From Halictus rubicundus (lineage: Eukaryota; Arthropoda; Insecta; Hymenoptera; Halictidae): a stretch of 64,000 nucleotides of DNA. The stretch is taken from assembly GCF_050948215.1 (NCBI RefSeq), contig NW_027488590.1:692001-756000 (forward strand). Reading direction: 5' to 3'. This document shows, one piece after another, positions 53,990-64,000 of the stretch. The notes below the pieces were generated by a model, which was given only the letters and a program-made list of their open reading frames with translations, searched no databases and was not told the DNA's origin. The position numbers were made by a program, and so were the translations under genes. Numbering within the stretch: the first letter of the stretch is position 1; every line of letters begins with the position of its first letter.

Positions 53990-56555
53990 TGTAAAATTAT
54001 TTCCATATGCAAGTATTATTTATATTAAATTAAACTTCATGTAATCGTTACACATAGACAAAGCTTTCACAAAAAGAAAATTAAGTTTGCGAGCAGGTCG
54101 CTTTGACCCCGTGTAAATGGCGTGGCCATCAATATATGAACGGACTCGGATGCGCCCAGTGAATCAACAATCTCAGGTTAGTGCGTTCGAAGGGAGCGGT
54201 ATGAAAAAAGCATGAGACACGCGCACTATGCCGGAAGTGCACGGCAGAGTTACGATTAGAAGGACACTATTCGTTCAAATCATTTCGACTAGATCGGAAA
54301 TTCGATTTGATTCGAACCGTTCCTTTTTGGTTGTTTGCCCCCGCGGATGCCGATAGTGTATTTGACATTAACTGAGAAATGTCCACAACGCGTTTCGATT
54401 TTTCCAATCTGCGTTCGAACAACCGGGGGGAGGGGCGCCATTTAATTCGTCGGCTTCGGGCAGTGTACGACCCCATTTTTTACTGTGTCGTAACGAATTA
54501 CTGGTAACCGCACGATTTGTATAACGACGAACGATCCACCGACGCAGATCACTACTGATCTGTCCCTGTATTTGGGCTATATATAATGTAATTTTTTGAA
54601 GTCGAAATGTAAGAAAAGTGCTTCATTGGCTGACACTATAGCAAAAAACAAAGTAACATTTCAATCGGTATGAATAATAATTATGGCATAGACAAAACGA
54701 AATTAAATACTTCATTATTTACCAAAATGGCGACCTTCTGAATTTCGAATTTGGTTTTATAAGCTCCTTCTTCGCATTTATATAGCAGAATAATGTATCA
54801 TTAAATCGTGTTCGTATCATTGAATTACAATTTGGGAGCATTAGATTATAAAAATTTCTAATATACATTTGTGCAAATTCTATTGTGATATGTAAATAAG
54901 CTAATTGGTCGGTTATAATGAGTGTGGGACATTTTTCCCCCATTTATGTTTTTAATATACAGTTCTACAGATTCTATTCTGATGTTTGGATAAGTTAATT
55001 GGTAAATTAAAACGAGTGTAGGTTATTTTCCCCTCTAATTTCTTCTGTAGAATGTTATTTCGCGAATATTAAAAAATGCGAACTTTGTATAATGTATGAA
55101 AAAGAGTGCGCCACACCGTCGCGATTGACTGTATTGATTTCACGACCCGCCGGTGGATTGTAATCTGCAATTTGCAAAACACTGAGTTATATAATCAGCA
55201 TACACTCGCCACAGCAAATAAAATTTAATTTCTACAGAGTGTACTTCATTACACCTATGATCCTCGCTAAACCCCAATATTTATATAATCGATATTACAC
55301 ATACAATCTGAACACATTTTTCTTATTCTTACACATACAAAAATCTGAAAAAATTCTCAAAAATCTGCCTTAGGATCCAAAATATGCCACATTTTTTCAG
55401 AATTTTAGGAAGCATCAGAGTGCGGAAAAGCGCGAAATCCAATTTACCCTGTAACTGCCCTCACGGGCAAGATGGGGGGTTTTTTCTGGTCAGCTTTCGA
55501 ATGGTTCATTAATCATTGAAAAACCTCTAAGGGCAGTTTTGACCATCTTAATCGGCTAGGCCCTTTCAATTACTACGCTGCTCTTAATTGAATTTAATGA
55601 CTTACGTGTATTGCATTGCGACAGATTTAGATCTGTAAATGTTAACACAGGAGGCAAACTGGAATGATAAAATTATCTATGACATCTTGATGGATGATCG
55701 TCCATTTTGTAACAACACCTTGTACTTATGATTAAAGTATAATATTGAAAAGGAGACACAATTTTGAGATAGACATTATTATATACATATATTATATAAA
55801 ATTAATAATAAAAATATTAATAATTATTATATTAATTTCATTTATCAAAATCGATTTTATATTCAATATCAGAGAAATATAAAGAATATGTCAAATGAAT
55901 GACAAAACAGGAAAAGGACATTCCCAAAGATATATCTAGAAAGAACTGGGCATTTAAAAAAATGGAAAACTAGAAATTTCACGTGTCCACTGTAAAAATG
56001 CAATTTCGTTTCTAATTGTTAACAGCTGACAAGTATTCGTTTCCAGCCATGTCGAACAATGGTTGAAACTGTTGGATGTGCTACGCGTTTGACATGTGAT
56101 GGTTTGTTTGTTCGTGACAATTGGAGTTGCCAAATAAATTGTACTTTCTTTAGTATAGGTTCGATTAAGCTCTTCAAGTCCAAAAATTGCACTATTTAAT
56201 TTGCATACTATTTGCAAGCGCCACTTTTGTATAGACGCACTCTGTTTTAAATGCACTAGGTTTTAAATAGGACATTTATGTTCTTTTATTTATAATTGTT
56301 GTCTAGTATATTGTGACATTTCTGTGATAAACGATTGGCATTTATAATACCTATGAATTCTTTATATGTGCATTAAATGAAACCCTATGGAAACATTTCT
56401 GGTACCACAAAAGGAGTTTTGCAGAGATAACTTTGGGAAAATGGCTGCCACGTCTTTTTAGTTCAAGAAATTTAGCTCGATGTTTTTGAAAATATTACTT
56501 AAATATCATATAATGTGATGTACGTATTGATTTTTTCAAGAAACATAATTTCATA
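53990..56555. other. no gene recognised
   Basis: 54060-54560 is GC-richer with no long frame. 55430-55600 is of balanced composition. A 100-codon minus frame (55954-56256) matches no family I know. The rest is AT-rich. Confidence 0.35.
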
Positions 56556-56557
56556 TA

Positions 56558-57130
56558 CAGGGTGGTCAATTTATCTGAAGACATTGAAATATCTCGAGAA
56601 CTATGCATCAGATCAAAAAAAGTGGGTAGTGAAAGTTGTTCGTCTCGAAGGGGGACACCTAATGATACCAAATTCGACCTGGGGGAAGATAAAAAACTTA
56701 AATGGGAACCCCCATTTTTTATTGCAGTTTTGGATTCTCCAGAAAAAAGTACCCCAATTTGACCTACGAGTTTTTGCATTTTGGTTCATAGATGGCGCTG
56801 TAATCGACAAAAATCAAAATGGGTAAAAAATCGTTGAAAATTGGGGATATCTCGAGAAATACACCTCCTGGGGGGTGGGAGAGGGATTTATCTCAAAGTC
56901 TTCAATAGGAAACCCCTTTTTTATAGCAAATCTTGGTTCTCCATTGATTTGATATTATTGGTGTAATTTCTTTCACAGACGTGGCTGTAATCGAAAGCAA
57001 TTGGACAAATCCATTGGTTTGTTTATCAATGAAACAAAAACTACTTTTAGCGTTACCCGGGAACAACGACGTGGACGTAGTATTTTTCTGTTCGCTTTGG
57101 GGTGCTTGTTTTAAGTGAGTTCCCTTGCCT
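56558..57130. mobile_element. non-autonomous TA-type element, left end intact
   Basis: CAGGGTGGTCAATTTATCTG starts after TA (56556-56557). The interior holds two related modules (GAGAACTATGC...TAGATGGCGCTGTAATCGA and ATATCTCGAGAAATACACC...GACGTGGCTGTAATCGA), suggesting an internal duplication. The right terminus was not located. Frames on both strands here are low-complexity shadows. Confidence 0.5.
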
Positions 57131-57217
57131 GTCACAAATCGAGGTGCTTTTTTAATGTGAGTCCCCTTGCCTCTTACTGTTCACTTAATTAGAGTAAGTG
57201 TTCGAAATTTTGACCTT

Positions 57218-57563
57218 TGTGGCGGCCGTTAACCCGTCAGCAAAAACAGCTGACAGTGAAAGCTAGGAAAGAAACCGAGAACATGTATTCGCGTAAGCAA
57301 ATCCGCGAGGCCGCGAGGACTCAGCGACGTGCGAACACGTAAACGCATCAGCCAACGGTCATTAATCCGTCAGCAAAATAGCTGATGGTTGCGACTCCGA
57401 TAAAGAGTTCAAACGTCGGACATCTAGAATGTTCGACCCAGCGCACGTATATAAACGCGAGCGGACGCGCGCTAAGAGCTTCTTGTGTGTAACTCCTCAA
57501 AGGGATACCTCTCTCAATAAAGAATAAATCGCTGTGGTTGCCGAACACGTATAATTCCCTTCA
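57218..57563 (+). mobile_element. solo LTR, family G4
   Basis: TGTGGCGGCC at the start and CCCTTCA at the end are flanked by the exact 4-bp duplication CCTT (57214-57217, 57564-57567). Inside are a TATA box (TATATAAACG, about 57449) and AATAAAGAATAAA (57517-57529), ordered as in a plus-strand LTR. A short internal repeat (CCGTCAGCAAAA...AGCTGA) occurs at 57234 and 57368. It is 346 bp. A Gypsy-type origin is likely. Confidence 0.75.
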
Positions 57564-57567
57564 CCTT

Positions 57568-58223
57568 CAACTTCAATTACTCTTATTGATCCTTTCTTCA
57601 AATGACTGTACACAGGACAGAAGCATATCTGCGGGAATTTCCGCGCAAGCGTTCCTTATGCGTTCTACCATGTTTTCACGAGTTGTTGAATTTCGAACAG
57701 TCACAACACAGTTCATTCACAGTCACAGCCCTTTCTCCGAGCACAAGCAACAGACTATAATGGTGTTAATATTTCTTTTCAATATTTTTATTTCACTTTC
57801 CATTGGTCTTAATACTGAAATAAATGTAAAATATAATTTGGTGAAATTACATCTAAGATTATACCGATAGAGATGAATGTTTCTATTTCATAGAAATCTT
57901 ATGCACTCTAATCTTATCTTTTTGCACTCTAATTATAATATTTGTATGAAAATTGTCATTAATTGGAAATTTAATTATACTTATCAATAACTTCTCATTC
58001 TGTTTATTGCATGAATAGTTAGTTGGATAATATCACGGTTAACATTAAGAAACTCAGAATAGAATTGTATTATATGGAAGTACTACAATCTAGACTTAGA
58101 CTTATGTATTGATAGATATATTGTGCGCAGAAAAAGTTATTAATATTATAATTTTTTTTATTTTCAGTTTATTTTAGCGTGATGGCATTAACAGCGAGGT
58201 CGATAGTGTCCACACCGTTTACA
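57568..58223. other. no gene recognised
   Basis: AT-rich; a 110-codon frame overlapping the LTR end (57538-57870) has no recognisable domain. Confidence 0.4.
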
Positions 58224-58227
58224 CTTG

Positions 58228-59004
58228 TGTTCCGTTGCAAAAGAACCGTACAAGTGGGGTTTGCCTTCGGACGATTATTTATGATACGCTCGTGACTAAG
58301 TGATCACCTTCAACGATTAGGCACGGTGCAACATGTGGCGACCGTTCGAGCCATACCCTGCCTTTTGTTTGTTTTCACTTCCTATGGTTACGAGACGTCA
58401 TAAATTAAGTCCTTACGAAGGATCACCCAAACCAAAAGCCACTGTTTTGAAGTGTCGAGGGTTAGCCTTGTTGACAGACCGGTATCAATTTACGCTCTCC
58501 AGGGCAAGGCCCACTTAGTTCACCTAAACAGGGTGACAAATCATCAAGGATGCGCTGATTGGGTAATGCAGCATTCGGCAGAACCAATCAGTGCATTTCC
58601 TCTTCCTTGAGAACCACCCTCTCGATACATACAACAGCCTCACGAAACATGACTGCAGAAGGGGAAGTCCGACTTTCACAACTTTGAGTTTTACTCTGAA
58701 AATCGTGATACCCAGTTCTCAGTTTAGTCGCAAACGGATCGCATCGGTCGAGATCTGACGCTAAACGCTATTCGCAATCGTTCACAAAAACGGATCACAC
58801 TCGACGAGATCCGACGCGTCTAAGCCAAGGCCTGCTATATTAGGCTTACTCTGACGAATCCTCTAGCAGGTCTGGGACGAAACGCGCTTCCTAAGCAGTC
58901 CAATCACTCGACCATTGGAAAGGCTGCCCAAAACCGGGCCCAAGATTTACGACCTTGGGTGGAACTATCGTCCGCGTATCGCTTCTGAAATCCGCAACCG
59001 AACA
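58228..59004 (+). mobile_element. solo LTR, family G2, copy a (complete)
   Basis: This 777-bp LTR begins TGTTCCGTTGC and ends CCGAACA, flanked by the exact 4-bp duplication CTTG (58224-58227, 59005-59008). It is the uninterrupted reference copy for the two G2 LTRs at 27.9-30.7 kb. No internal region is adjacent. Confidence 0.82.
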
Positions 59005-59115
59005 CTTGGTTATAACATATTTGACGTGTAATTTTTATAACAGCATATAGTCGTTGTGATAATTGAACTGTTTCCATACAAATTTTGCCACGTTTCTTTA
59101 CGTTAAATTATTATA

Positions 59116-59340
59116 CAGGGTGTTTCGTTTATCTGAAAACGGAAATATTTCGTGACGCACTGAAGTTCCAAAAAAATTTGTTTATAAAAATTGTTTGGTA
59201 TGAAGGAAACAATCGTATGGTGTCATTTTTTCCACGACTCGAATGGTGGGGAGGGAAATTTCAAAGTCAAATTACTTTTTTTAAATGGATTGACCATATT
59301 TTTTTTGTCATAATACGATAGCATTTTCAGAGACGAGTTC
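59116..59340. mobile_element. TA-type element, left end
   Basis: CAGGGTGTTTCGTTTATCTG follows TA (59114-59115). About 220 bp of typical interior text follows (AAATTTCAAAGTC, TTAAATGGATTGACC), with no right end found. It is related to the element at 56558. Confidence 0.5.
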
Positions 59341-59344
59341 AACG

Positions 59345-60415
59345 ACATATCACATTATGTTATTTACTGTTACAAAACATTAGAAATTATATTATAAATT
59401 TGAAACTTCTTAACACATCTTGCGCGGGTACTTTGCCGCCAAAGTCTTACCGTGTTGCATTCATTCTTGCAACGCGCGATTTTATTGTAATAACACATCG
59501 ATCACAAAAACCCATCGATAATCCGTGAAAAGCGACTTTAGTCGCTTCTCGCGCAAGATGTGTTAAGTATCTATCACTTGAATTTGAAAATTACTTAACA
59601 TGTTTTATTGAAACCAGTAAGGTTCGTCCAGAAATTTCGTTCACTGTAAACTTGATAGATTCTAGGGCAATGTTTCCTTAGCGTTCGCAATCATTGCAAC
59701 GTGTCCAAACGCAAATTGAAAAGCAACAAAACTAAAATTCCATTCACCGATCATAAAAAGTTAATCGGCAATCATCTGAAACGGGCATGGAATCGTTCTT
59801 AAACGAGCTGCAATTTCCCCGAGATCTCTTAAATAATGCACGACTGAAATTATTTTCATAGTACAACAATGCGGTGCATCCATGCGTTAATATCTGCCGT
59901 ATTACTTATAAATCACCGTCCATGAGTAATTTCCTTTCGAATTCCTCGGGTTTCCACGGGTGCGGCCTGGTAAACGTCGAAGATCGCAATATTTCTCCGC
60001 TTTCCGTCGGAAGCTTCACCGTGCCGAGAGCAAACCCCCACCCCCGTCCCCGATTATTTTTCCCCGTGCTGATGCGGGGGGTGAAGAACGGACCGATAGA
60101 TGAAGGGGAGCCAGAAACTTATTATGCTGGGCTGCTTTCTGTCGCGGTTTATTTGAATATTGCTACGTGACCGTAATGCATGTCCCTAGTTGCGAGCGCA
60201 AGACCAGCCCGTGGTGTTTGCACCTTTATACGTGCGTATCCTTATGGATGCACATCCGTTTGGTGCGTATTTGCGCGCGTGGCAACGGCTCGAAACCAAT
60301 AACCACGGCGTGTCAAGCAGCCACGCGAGTTGTGACAGTCAATAAACCCTGTGTATTCGAAGGCGAAAAGGTTTTAACCCCGCGAGCTGTCTCGGAAGGT
60401 CTCTCCTTTCGGCTC
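59345..60415. other. no gene; GC-rich patch at 59.9-60.4 kb
   Basis: 59900-60410 is GC-rich, with short frames of about 98 and 92 codons and no recognisable family. 59400-59580 includes AGCGACTTTAGTCGCT, a short palindrome. Confidence 0.4.
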
Positions 60416-60419
60416 CCAT

Positions 60420-60640
60420 CAGTGTCGCCAGATCAGGGGAATTGACTCGAAATTTAGGGGAAAGTTACCCTCTCTCTGCCAATACCGGATTAGTCACACG
60501 TGACATCGTGACACATGCTCGACAGAGGCAAAACGCGTCACGTGACCGTGCCATGGCAGAAGCGTGGGGATGCTCACCGCCGGAAATGGGGGGACAGTGT
60601 CGCAGAAAGGGAAAAGTAAGGGGTAAGGGTGGGAGATGTA
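60420..60640. mobile_element. hAT-type MITE, second copy, right end missing
   Basis: CAGTGTCGCCAGATCAGGGG at 60420 is a hAT-type terminus. The interior (AAGTTACCCTCTCTCTGCCA, GCGTCACGTGACCGTG, TGGCAGAAGCGTGGGG) matches 27140-27347. The inverted right end seen at 27330-27347 was not found here. Confidence 0.55.
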
Positions 60641-60756
60641 GGGACTAGAGAAAGTTAGAAAACTGCTGAATACGATTTATGGTATACGTGACTAGACAAA
60701 GCTATTTTTGAGAGAACTGTTTAGTTTCAGACCCTAGCATGATTTTAGTTCGAGTT

Positions 60757-61090
60757 TGTCACAGTCTCAATAGCTGCACACGGGTACCATAAATCGTGGA
60801 GTGCCGAAGGACCTTCGACAAGAGGGCAGCGGTCGTCCACGACCGGAAGAGCCCTACGTGCGTAAGGTCTGGAGGACACCAGCATTATTTGGAAGAGATT
60901 TTTCCCTTCCACAAAGGACAGAGAGAAGTATAAGTAGACAGGGCGATGGAAACCTGGTCAGTCAGTCATTAGCTACCAGTCTAGACGTCACTCTGCCAGT
61001 TGTCCGTCCTGAAATAAATCCTTACAACAAATATCCGTGTTCATTGAACAAGACCTTTACCACAGAGACAAGTCTTAATCTGGTGTGACA
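60757..61090 (+). mobile_element. LTR-like block, boundaries tentative
   Basis: TGTCACA at 60757 and TGTGACA ending at 61090 are exact inverted 7-mers, the form of LTR ends. Inside lie TATAAGTA (about 60929) and AATAAA (about 61012) in the right order. The flanks GAGTT and GGGCG do not match, so this is either one LTR of a rearranged element or a misjudged boundary. Confidence 0.45.
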
Positions 61091-61324
61091 GGGCGCGCGA
61101 CAGTCACATATCAAGAAAAAGATACCTGCTTACCTCAGGTGTCATTTGGGACCTCAACGAGGTGAAAGTGTTTTAAAGATTTACAACTTAATCGTTGGAC
61201 AACATTGAGCCTGTCTTCTCGTTAAAATCCGCTTTTCTAATATCCGACCTATGGAATTATCGAGTGGAGGCGGTGATGGAGAACCATGACTTAAATTTTC
61301 TCTCACCTGTTATCGAACACCATG
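61091..61324. other. no gene recognised
   Basis: A short spacer; nothing identified. It could be leader sequence of an element following the LTR-like block, but no primer-binding site was recognised. Confidence 0.35.
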
Positions 61325-61750
61325 TATAAATCCTTATCAAATAGAACGTTTGAAGTAATTGAAAGCAAAAGCAAATATACCCGTTATTAATTACCTTGTA
61401 AGTAGTATGTAACTTTCTTCTTTGCGAAAATATACGGTTGATCGAAGAATTATTTGAACACTAAATATCCGATTCTCGGAAAAAATTCCTGCTATTTAAA
61501 CTGTAGTAATTTCGAAAAAAAAATGATTCGTATAACAATAAATTTGAACTCATTTTAAAGCTACAAGTGGCTAGTTTCATATTCCACCATTAATTTTATT
61601 CGAAGATTTTTTTCATAATATTTGGGGTGAGAATCTGAAGACGCGTTTTTTCTCGAAAATGCTATACATTCAAACGTCCGTGAAAACTTTGAAAATTTCT
61701 TTTCCTGATTAAAACTACCGTAGATTTAAAGATTGAAGCTTCCGTTTTAC
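61325..61750 (+). mobile_element. Tc1-like element 3' end with transposase C-terminal stub
   Basis: 61330-61390 encodes SLSNRTFEVIESK followed by a few residues and TAA. It is the counterpart of SIPNRTIEVIENK at the C-terminus of the Tc1-like transposase at 1.1 kb, but clearly a different family. The 360 bp that follow match the repeat at 17780-17945 in inverse orientation. The errantivirus LTR begins at 61751, inside this repeat. Confidence 0.6.
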
Positions 61751-62201
61751 TGTTATGCCGCAGGAAGGGGTAGATGAAGAGTATCCTCGAATAAACTCCA
61801 AACTCTTCCAGCACAACTTAGGTTTATTTGGGAATAGGTCGCCAAGCAAGAATACAAGCGATTTTGTACACGACGAAATACTTTGTAACAAACGAGTCGA
61901 CTGACGGGCTACTTGTAGCTTCTTCTCTGTCTCTGTCTCTGTCTCTGTCTGCGCCCTTTCGCAGGGCCTTATATAAGAGTACAACTATGGAAGTTTGGTG
62001 GGGATGGATGACACTAGCCCTTAGAGATAGGGAATGACGTGGAGGTCGGAGTTTTCGCAGGGTTGGACTTTAATCTGAAATCTCTGTACCGGTGAGTAAT
62101 TTTGCCTTAGTCTAGTAGATGAGAAAGCCCGTGAGTTCTGACTCATCTATTTGTCTGACTTATCTATAGAGAATAGATAAGTCTGGTAGTCTCGCATAAC
62201 A
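61751..62201 (-). repeat. 3' LTR of the errantivirus-like element
   Basis: This 451-bp LTR runs from TGTTATGC to GCATAACA, perfect inverted 8-mers. On the minus strand a TATA box (TTATATAAGG, about 61968-61977) precedes an AATAAA (about 61826), giving a normal U3-R-U5 order. A (TCTCTG)n microsatellite lies at 61924-61951, just downstream of the TATA box on the minus strand. Confidence 0.82.
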
Positions 62202-62212
62202 TCCCCTTCCTT
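62202..62212 (-). promoter_or_regulatory. polypurine tract
   Basis: On the minus strand AAGGAAGGGGA directly abuts the LTR start TGTTATGC. This is the plus-strand DNA priming site expected of an LTR retroelement and it fixes the LTR boundary. Confidence 0.82.
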
Positions 62213-62249
62213 ATTTTAAAAGAATATACCTTGGTAAGGTATGTTCTTT

Positions 62250-62654
62250 TTACAAGATTGGTTTGAGTACGGTTTTACGCTTTGACGGTTTTACATAAAT
62301 TGGTACGGGTTCGTCGCTAACTTCCTCGACAGTGAATGCTTGCTCATTTTGAGGTTTTGATGTGAACCTGACAGAATACTGAGGTGACGGTGTCGTTACA
62401 TTTTCGTTATAAACGTGGGTACCTCCTGTATTGAAACAGTTTACATACTGATTGCAAGGTTTGAAGCATAAACTTATGAGTTTCCAGACTTTTAATTTGC
62501 ATAATACATATAATAGAGCTAGTAGGATTAAACTAACGTTGATAATTTTAAGTGTGGTCCAGATGGTTTCGGTTCGCGTCGCGCTTCTTACGTGCGTGGC
62601 TATGTTATTTGCGTCTCTAGATATTTCGTCCAATGATTTGGAATAAATTTGCAA
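62250..62654 (-). pseudogene. env C-terminal fragment with transmembrane segment
   Basis: This 134-codon frame continues the env homology of the upstream frame in a different phase; the same phase is open upstream to about 62700, before the Met at 62654. It contains a single hydrophobic segment (about residues 36-57, IINVSLILLALLYVL), which would anchor the protein, followed by a cytoplasmic tail with Cys residues and ending in a basic stretch. This layout is typical of the membrane-proximal end of errantivirus env. The phase change lies in an AAG-rich run near 62690-62705. The protein cannot be made as one chain. Confidence 0.62.
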
Positions 62655-62677
62655 GTGCTCTAAAGATATGTGATGAA

Positions 62678-64000
62678 TTAAAATATCTTCTTCTTCTTTA
62701 CACGTTTAGAGTAAAGTTGTATCCAGATGGGATTTAGAATTTTGATGATGGATATTTGATATTTCCTACTTTCTGGGAATATATGAATTGCTTGCGCTAT
62801 ACATTGGTCTTGAAATGATGAAGTGAGAACTGGAGTCGTTCTTTCACAAATTCGGATTTTCTCGAAGATTTTACATTTGTGAATATCCATAGACTCGACA
62901 GGGCTGTAGTATTTAGTTGTGCTGTCTAGTAGTATATATCGAACAGTTATGCTAACTACATACATTAGTTTGTCCCGAATAAGGGGGATTGGTACTAGTT
63001 GATAAAGGTTATATTGTTCTGGTTCAAGAATTGGAATTTTCATTTCAAAGCAAAGTTGTGTATCATGTAAGACAAAAATATTAACTTCGATGACTCGTTG
63101 ATATAGGAAGGCTGATTCTTTCGTGGCAGGAAATAGCATCCTTTCAGCTCCAAATTTACATTCAATGCTTTTTAGAATTGTTACTAAGTCTACTGAATTT
63201 AGCAATGTGGGGTCCAATTTTCCTTGGATTCCATTGTTGATTAAACTTCTGAGTTTGTGTGTTAATTCCCCGTATTCAGTTACAAGTTCAGATAATAAAG
63301 TTGCTGTACTGAGTTGAATTTGTCGCTGTTCTATCTTATCTATAACCTGATAGATTGCTTCAGTGGTTACATTTATGAATGATTGAATTCTATCACGATA
63401 ATTGGAAAAGTCTTTAACAATGCCTTTTACAATGGTTGTTTCTTTATCTAGGTGTACGGCTAAACTTTTACTATCTGTATAAAGTTTATCAAGTTCCGAA
63501 TCGTAATATTCGGCGTCCTTTTGACTAAGGGTTCCGAATAATACATTGGCTAAATCTCCAATGGGATTCAACCAACCACGTTTTACATGTTTACTTCTAT
63601 TAGGTAAAGTTATGCCTATACTGTATAACATACGCCATTTTTCATTAATATCGCGGTTAAAACGTTCGTGTAGGAGACGATAAGTTTGATTAATTACCGG
63701 ATTTCTACTAAGTGCATCAGCGTTAGAATTCAAACATCCCTTTTTGTATTGAATCTCGTAATCATACTCTTCTAAAATGATCCTCCATCGCGTCTGCATG
63801 GCAGTTGGGTCTTTCATGTTATTTAGCCATTTCAGTGGCTGATGATCAGTAATTATAACGAACTTTCGACCATATGAGTAGGGGCGGAAGTGCTTTACAC
63901 TCCAAACCATGGCAAGCATTTCGCGATCCGTGGTTGAATATTTTTGCTCAGCTTCGTTTAGGGTCCGACTTGCAAAGCTGATTGGTTTTTCTTTTCCGCT
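62678..64000 (-). pseudogene. RNase H joined to env remnant by internal deletion (partial, runs off window)
   Basis: The frame is open to the window edge (the first codons read SGKEKPISFASRTLNEAEQK) and continues with the Gypsy RNase H signatures TTDREMLAMVW, DHQPLKWL and SNADALS. About 74 codons after the Met at 63919 the homology switches abruptly to errantivirus env: a basic cleavage-like site KHVKR at about residues 110-114, then a Gly- and hydrophobic-rich fusion-peptide-like stretch (GWLNPIGDLANVLFG) and a long ectodomain. Integrase (HHCC and DDE) and the env signal peptide and N-terminal subunit are absent. The frame stops at 62678, and the remaining env C-terminus is in another phase. 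This is a deletion-derived defective copy, not a designed fusion. Confidence 0.78.

Larger units (their letters stand above)
61751..64000 (-). mobile_element. errantivirus-like Gypsy element, 3' part, internally deleted
   Basis: On the minus strand, from the window edge: RNase H, a direct join to an env remnant, an env C-terminus in another frame, a polypurine tract and the 3' LTR (62201 down to 61751). Integrase and the N-terminal part of env are missing between RNase H and env. The 5' LTR, gag and most of pol lie outside the window if present. The bases just outside the LTR are TTAC; the partner duplication cannot be checked. Confidence 0.82.

Noticed and set aside
56495..56826. Overlapping 65-103-codon frames on both strands
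   Set aside because: They fall inside a CAGGGTG-type non-autonomous element and have no domain; the same text is degenerate in the related element at 59.1 kb.
60757..61090. Second LTR pairing with the errantivirus-like LTR at 61751
   Set aside because: Length, termini (TGTCACA against TGTTATGC) and orientation differ; they are unrelated LTR families.

Overview
This is a eukaryotic, almost certainly insect and probably hymenopteran (ant-like), genomic window. The reasons are an AT-rich background, a complete BEL/Pao retrotransposon, an errantivirus-type env, Tc1/mariner relics with insect-type transposases, TTAA (piggyBac-like) MITEs and many TA-flanked foldback elements that begin CAGGGTG. 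No intact host protein-coding gene was found. Every recognisable coding segment belongs to a transposable element, so the window reads as an intergenic or intronic transposon graveyard with one very young insertion.

Left end (1-8.3 kb): a decayed Tc1-like transposon (4-8257) is interrupted by a full-length BEL/Pao element on the minus strand (1239-8125). That element has two 589-bp LTRs that look identical, the 5-bp target duplication CTTAT, a tRNA-Tyr primer-binding site and one open 1749-codon gag-pol frame. 8.6-20 kb: a TAA-flanked 1-kb element with about 120-bp inverted ends, a TTAA MITE, two palindromic foldback elements and a LINE endonuclease relic. 20-27 kb: a mariner-like transposase relic, two solo LTRs of one family in opposite orientation, a LINE reverse-transcriptase relic, TTAA MITEs and a hAT relic carrying one of the solo LTRs. 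27-31 kb: a hAT MITE followed by a three-deep nest of solo LTRs (27973-30745).

31-50 kb: foldback MITEs, a mariner relic (39.5 kb), a mariner-like transposon relic (46.5-48 kb) and a triple-nested MITE stack (48.5-49.3 kb). Inside this stretch, 35720-36000 holds four tandem hairpins. Their stems differ in compensated ways while the 25-nt loop is nearly constant. On the minus strand they lie downstream of a TATA box and a heat-shock-element-like site and upstream of AATAAA. This is the best candidate here for an undescribed functional element.

50-64 kb: more MITE arms, solo LTRs at 57.2 and 58.2 kb, a hAT MITE copy, an LTR-like block, a Tc1-like tail and, at the right edge, the 3' part of an errantivirus-like Gypsy element (minus strand). 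In that element an internal deletion joins RNase H directly to an env remnant.

Coordinates of TIRs, LTRs and TSDs come from reading both ends by eye. Family names above superfamily level are not claimed.
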